A DNA stretch of 5,151 nt, taken from positions 1 to 5,151 of the forward strand of contig URYP01000135.1 in NCBI GenBank assembly GCA_900552115.1, written 5' to 3'. The translations under genes were made by a program, and so were the position numbers. Under the pieces are notes generated by a model, which did no database searches, was not told the DNA's origin, and saw only the letters and a list, made by a program, of their open reading frames with translations. Positions 5,135-5,151 of the stretch are shown here, piece after piece. The number at the start of each line of letters is the position of its first letter. The first letter of the stretch is position 1. This stretch comes from an uncultured Oscillospiraceae bacterium. Its GTDB lineage: Bacteria > Bacillota > Clostridia > Oscillospirales > Acutalibacteraceae.

Positions 5135-5151
5135 GTCATCTATTAGATGAC
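5135..5151. repeat. Short inverted repeat at right edge
   Basis: GTCATCT and AGATGAC are perfect 7-bp complements around ATT, ending at the last base of the window. It could be part of a larger element outside the window; nothing more can be said. Confidence 0.3.

Overview
The window looks like a chromosomal segment from a mid-GC Gram-positive anaerobe of the class Clostridia (Firmicutes/Bacillota), possibly a gut lineage. This is inferred from the strong AAGGAGG-type Shine-Dalgarno sites, the TetR / MacB-type ATPase / double-FtsX permease cassette, the cysteine-rich collagen-like protein and a KdpE-like response regulator remnant. No sequence allows a species call.

Left edge (1-255): positions 41-199, read on the minus strand, hold a stop-bounded remnant of the C-terminal winged helix of an OmpR/PhoB-type (KdpE-like) response regulator. 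Beside it is a perfect 16-bp hairpin terminator (209-244) that ends the operon to its right.

Main operon (256-4109, minus strand): a consensus promoter (TTGACA, 17-bp spacer, TAATAT) overlapped by two tandem 14-bp palindromes drives a TetR-family repressor, then an ABC ATPase of the MacB/LolD type, then a large FtsX-type permease. The spacings are 17 nt and 3 nt. The layout is that of a self-repressing efflux or cell-envelope transporter induced by an unknown ligand. The permease reading frame is broken near 1560-1596. A 31-bp segment flanked by 6-bp direct repeats accounts for the break: without it the two halves join in frame as one protein of about 794 residues.

Intergenic region (4110-4362): this divergent stretch carries a weak plus-strand promoter candidate, a doubtful 33-codon ORF and an AT-rich hairpin followed by six T's.

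Right side (4363-5151, plus strand): a collagen-like protein with a Cys-rich head, 14 Gly-X-Y triplets and a C-terminal part that appears to be two diverged copies of one Cys-bounded module. Its frame has no ATG, GTG or TTG start at the expected place; an ATC codon sits at good distance from a Shine-Dalgarno sequence. A GC-rich hairpin follows the stop. No RNA genes, CRISPR arrays or complete mobile elements were seen.
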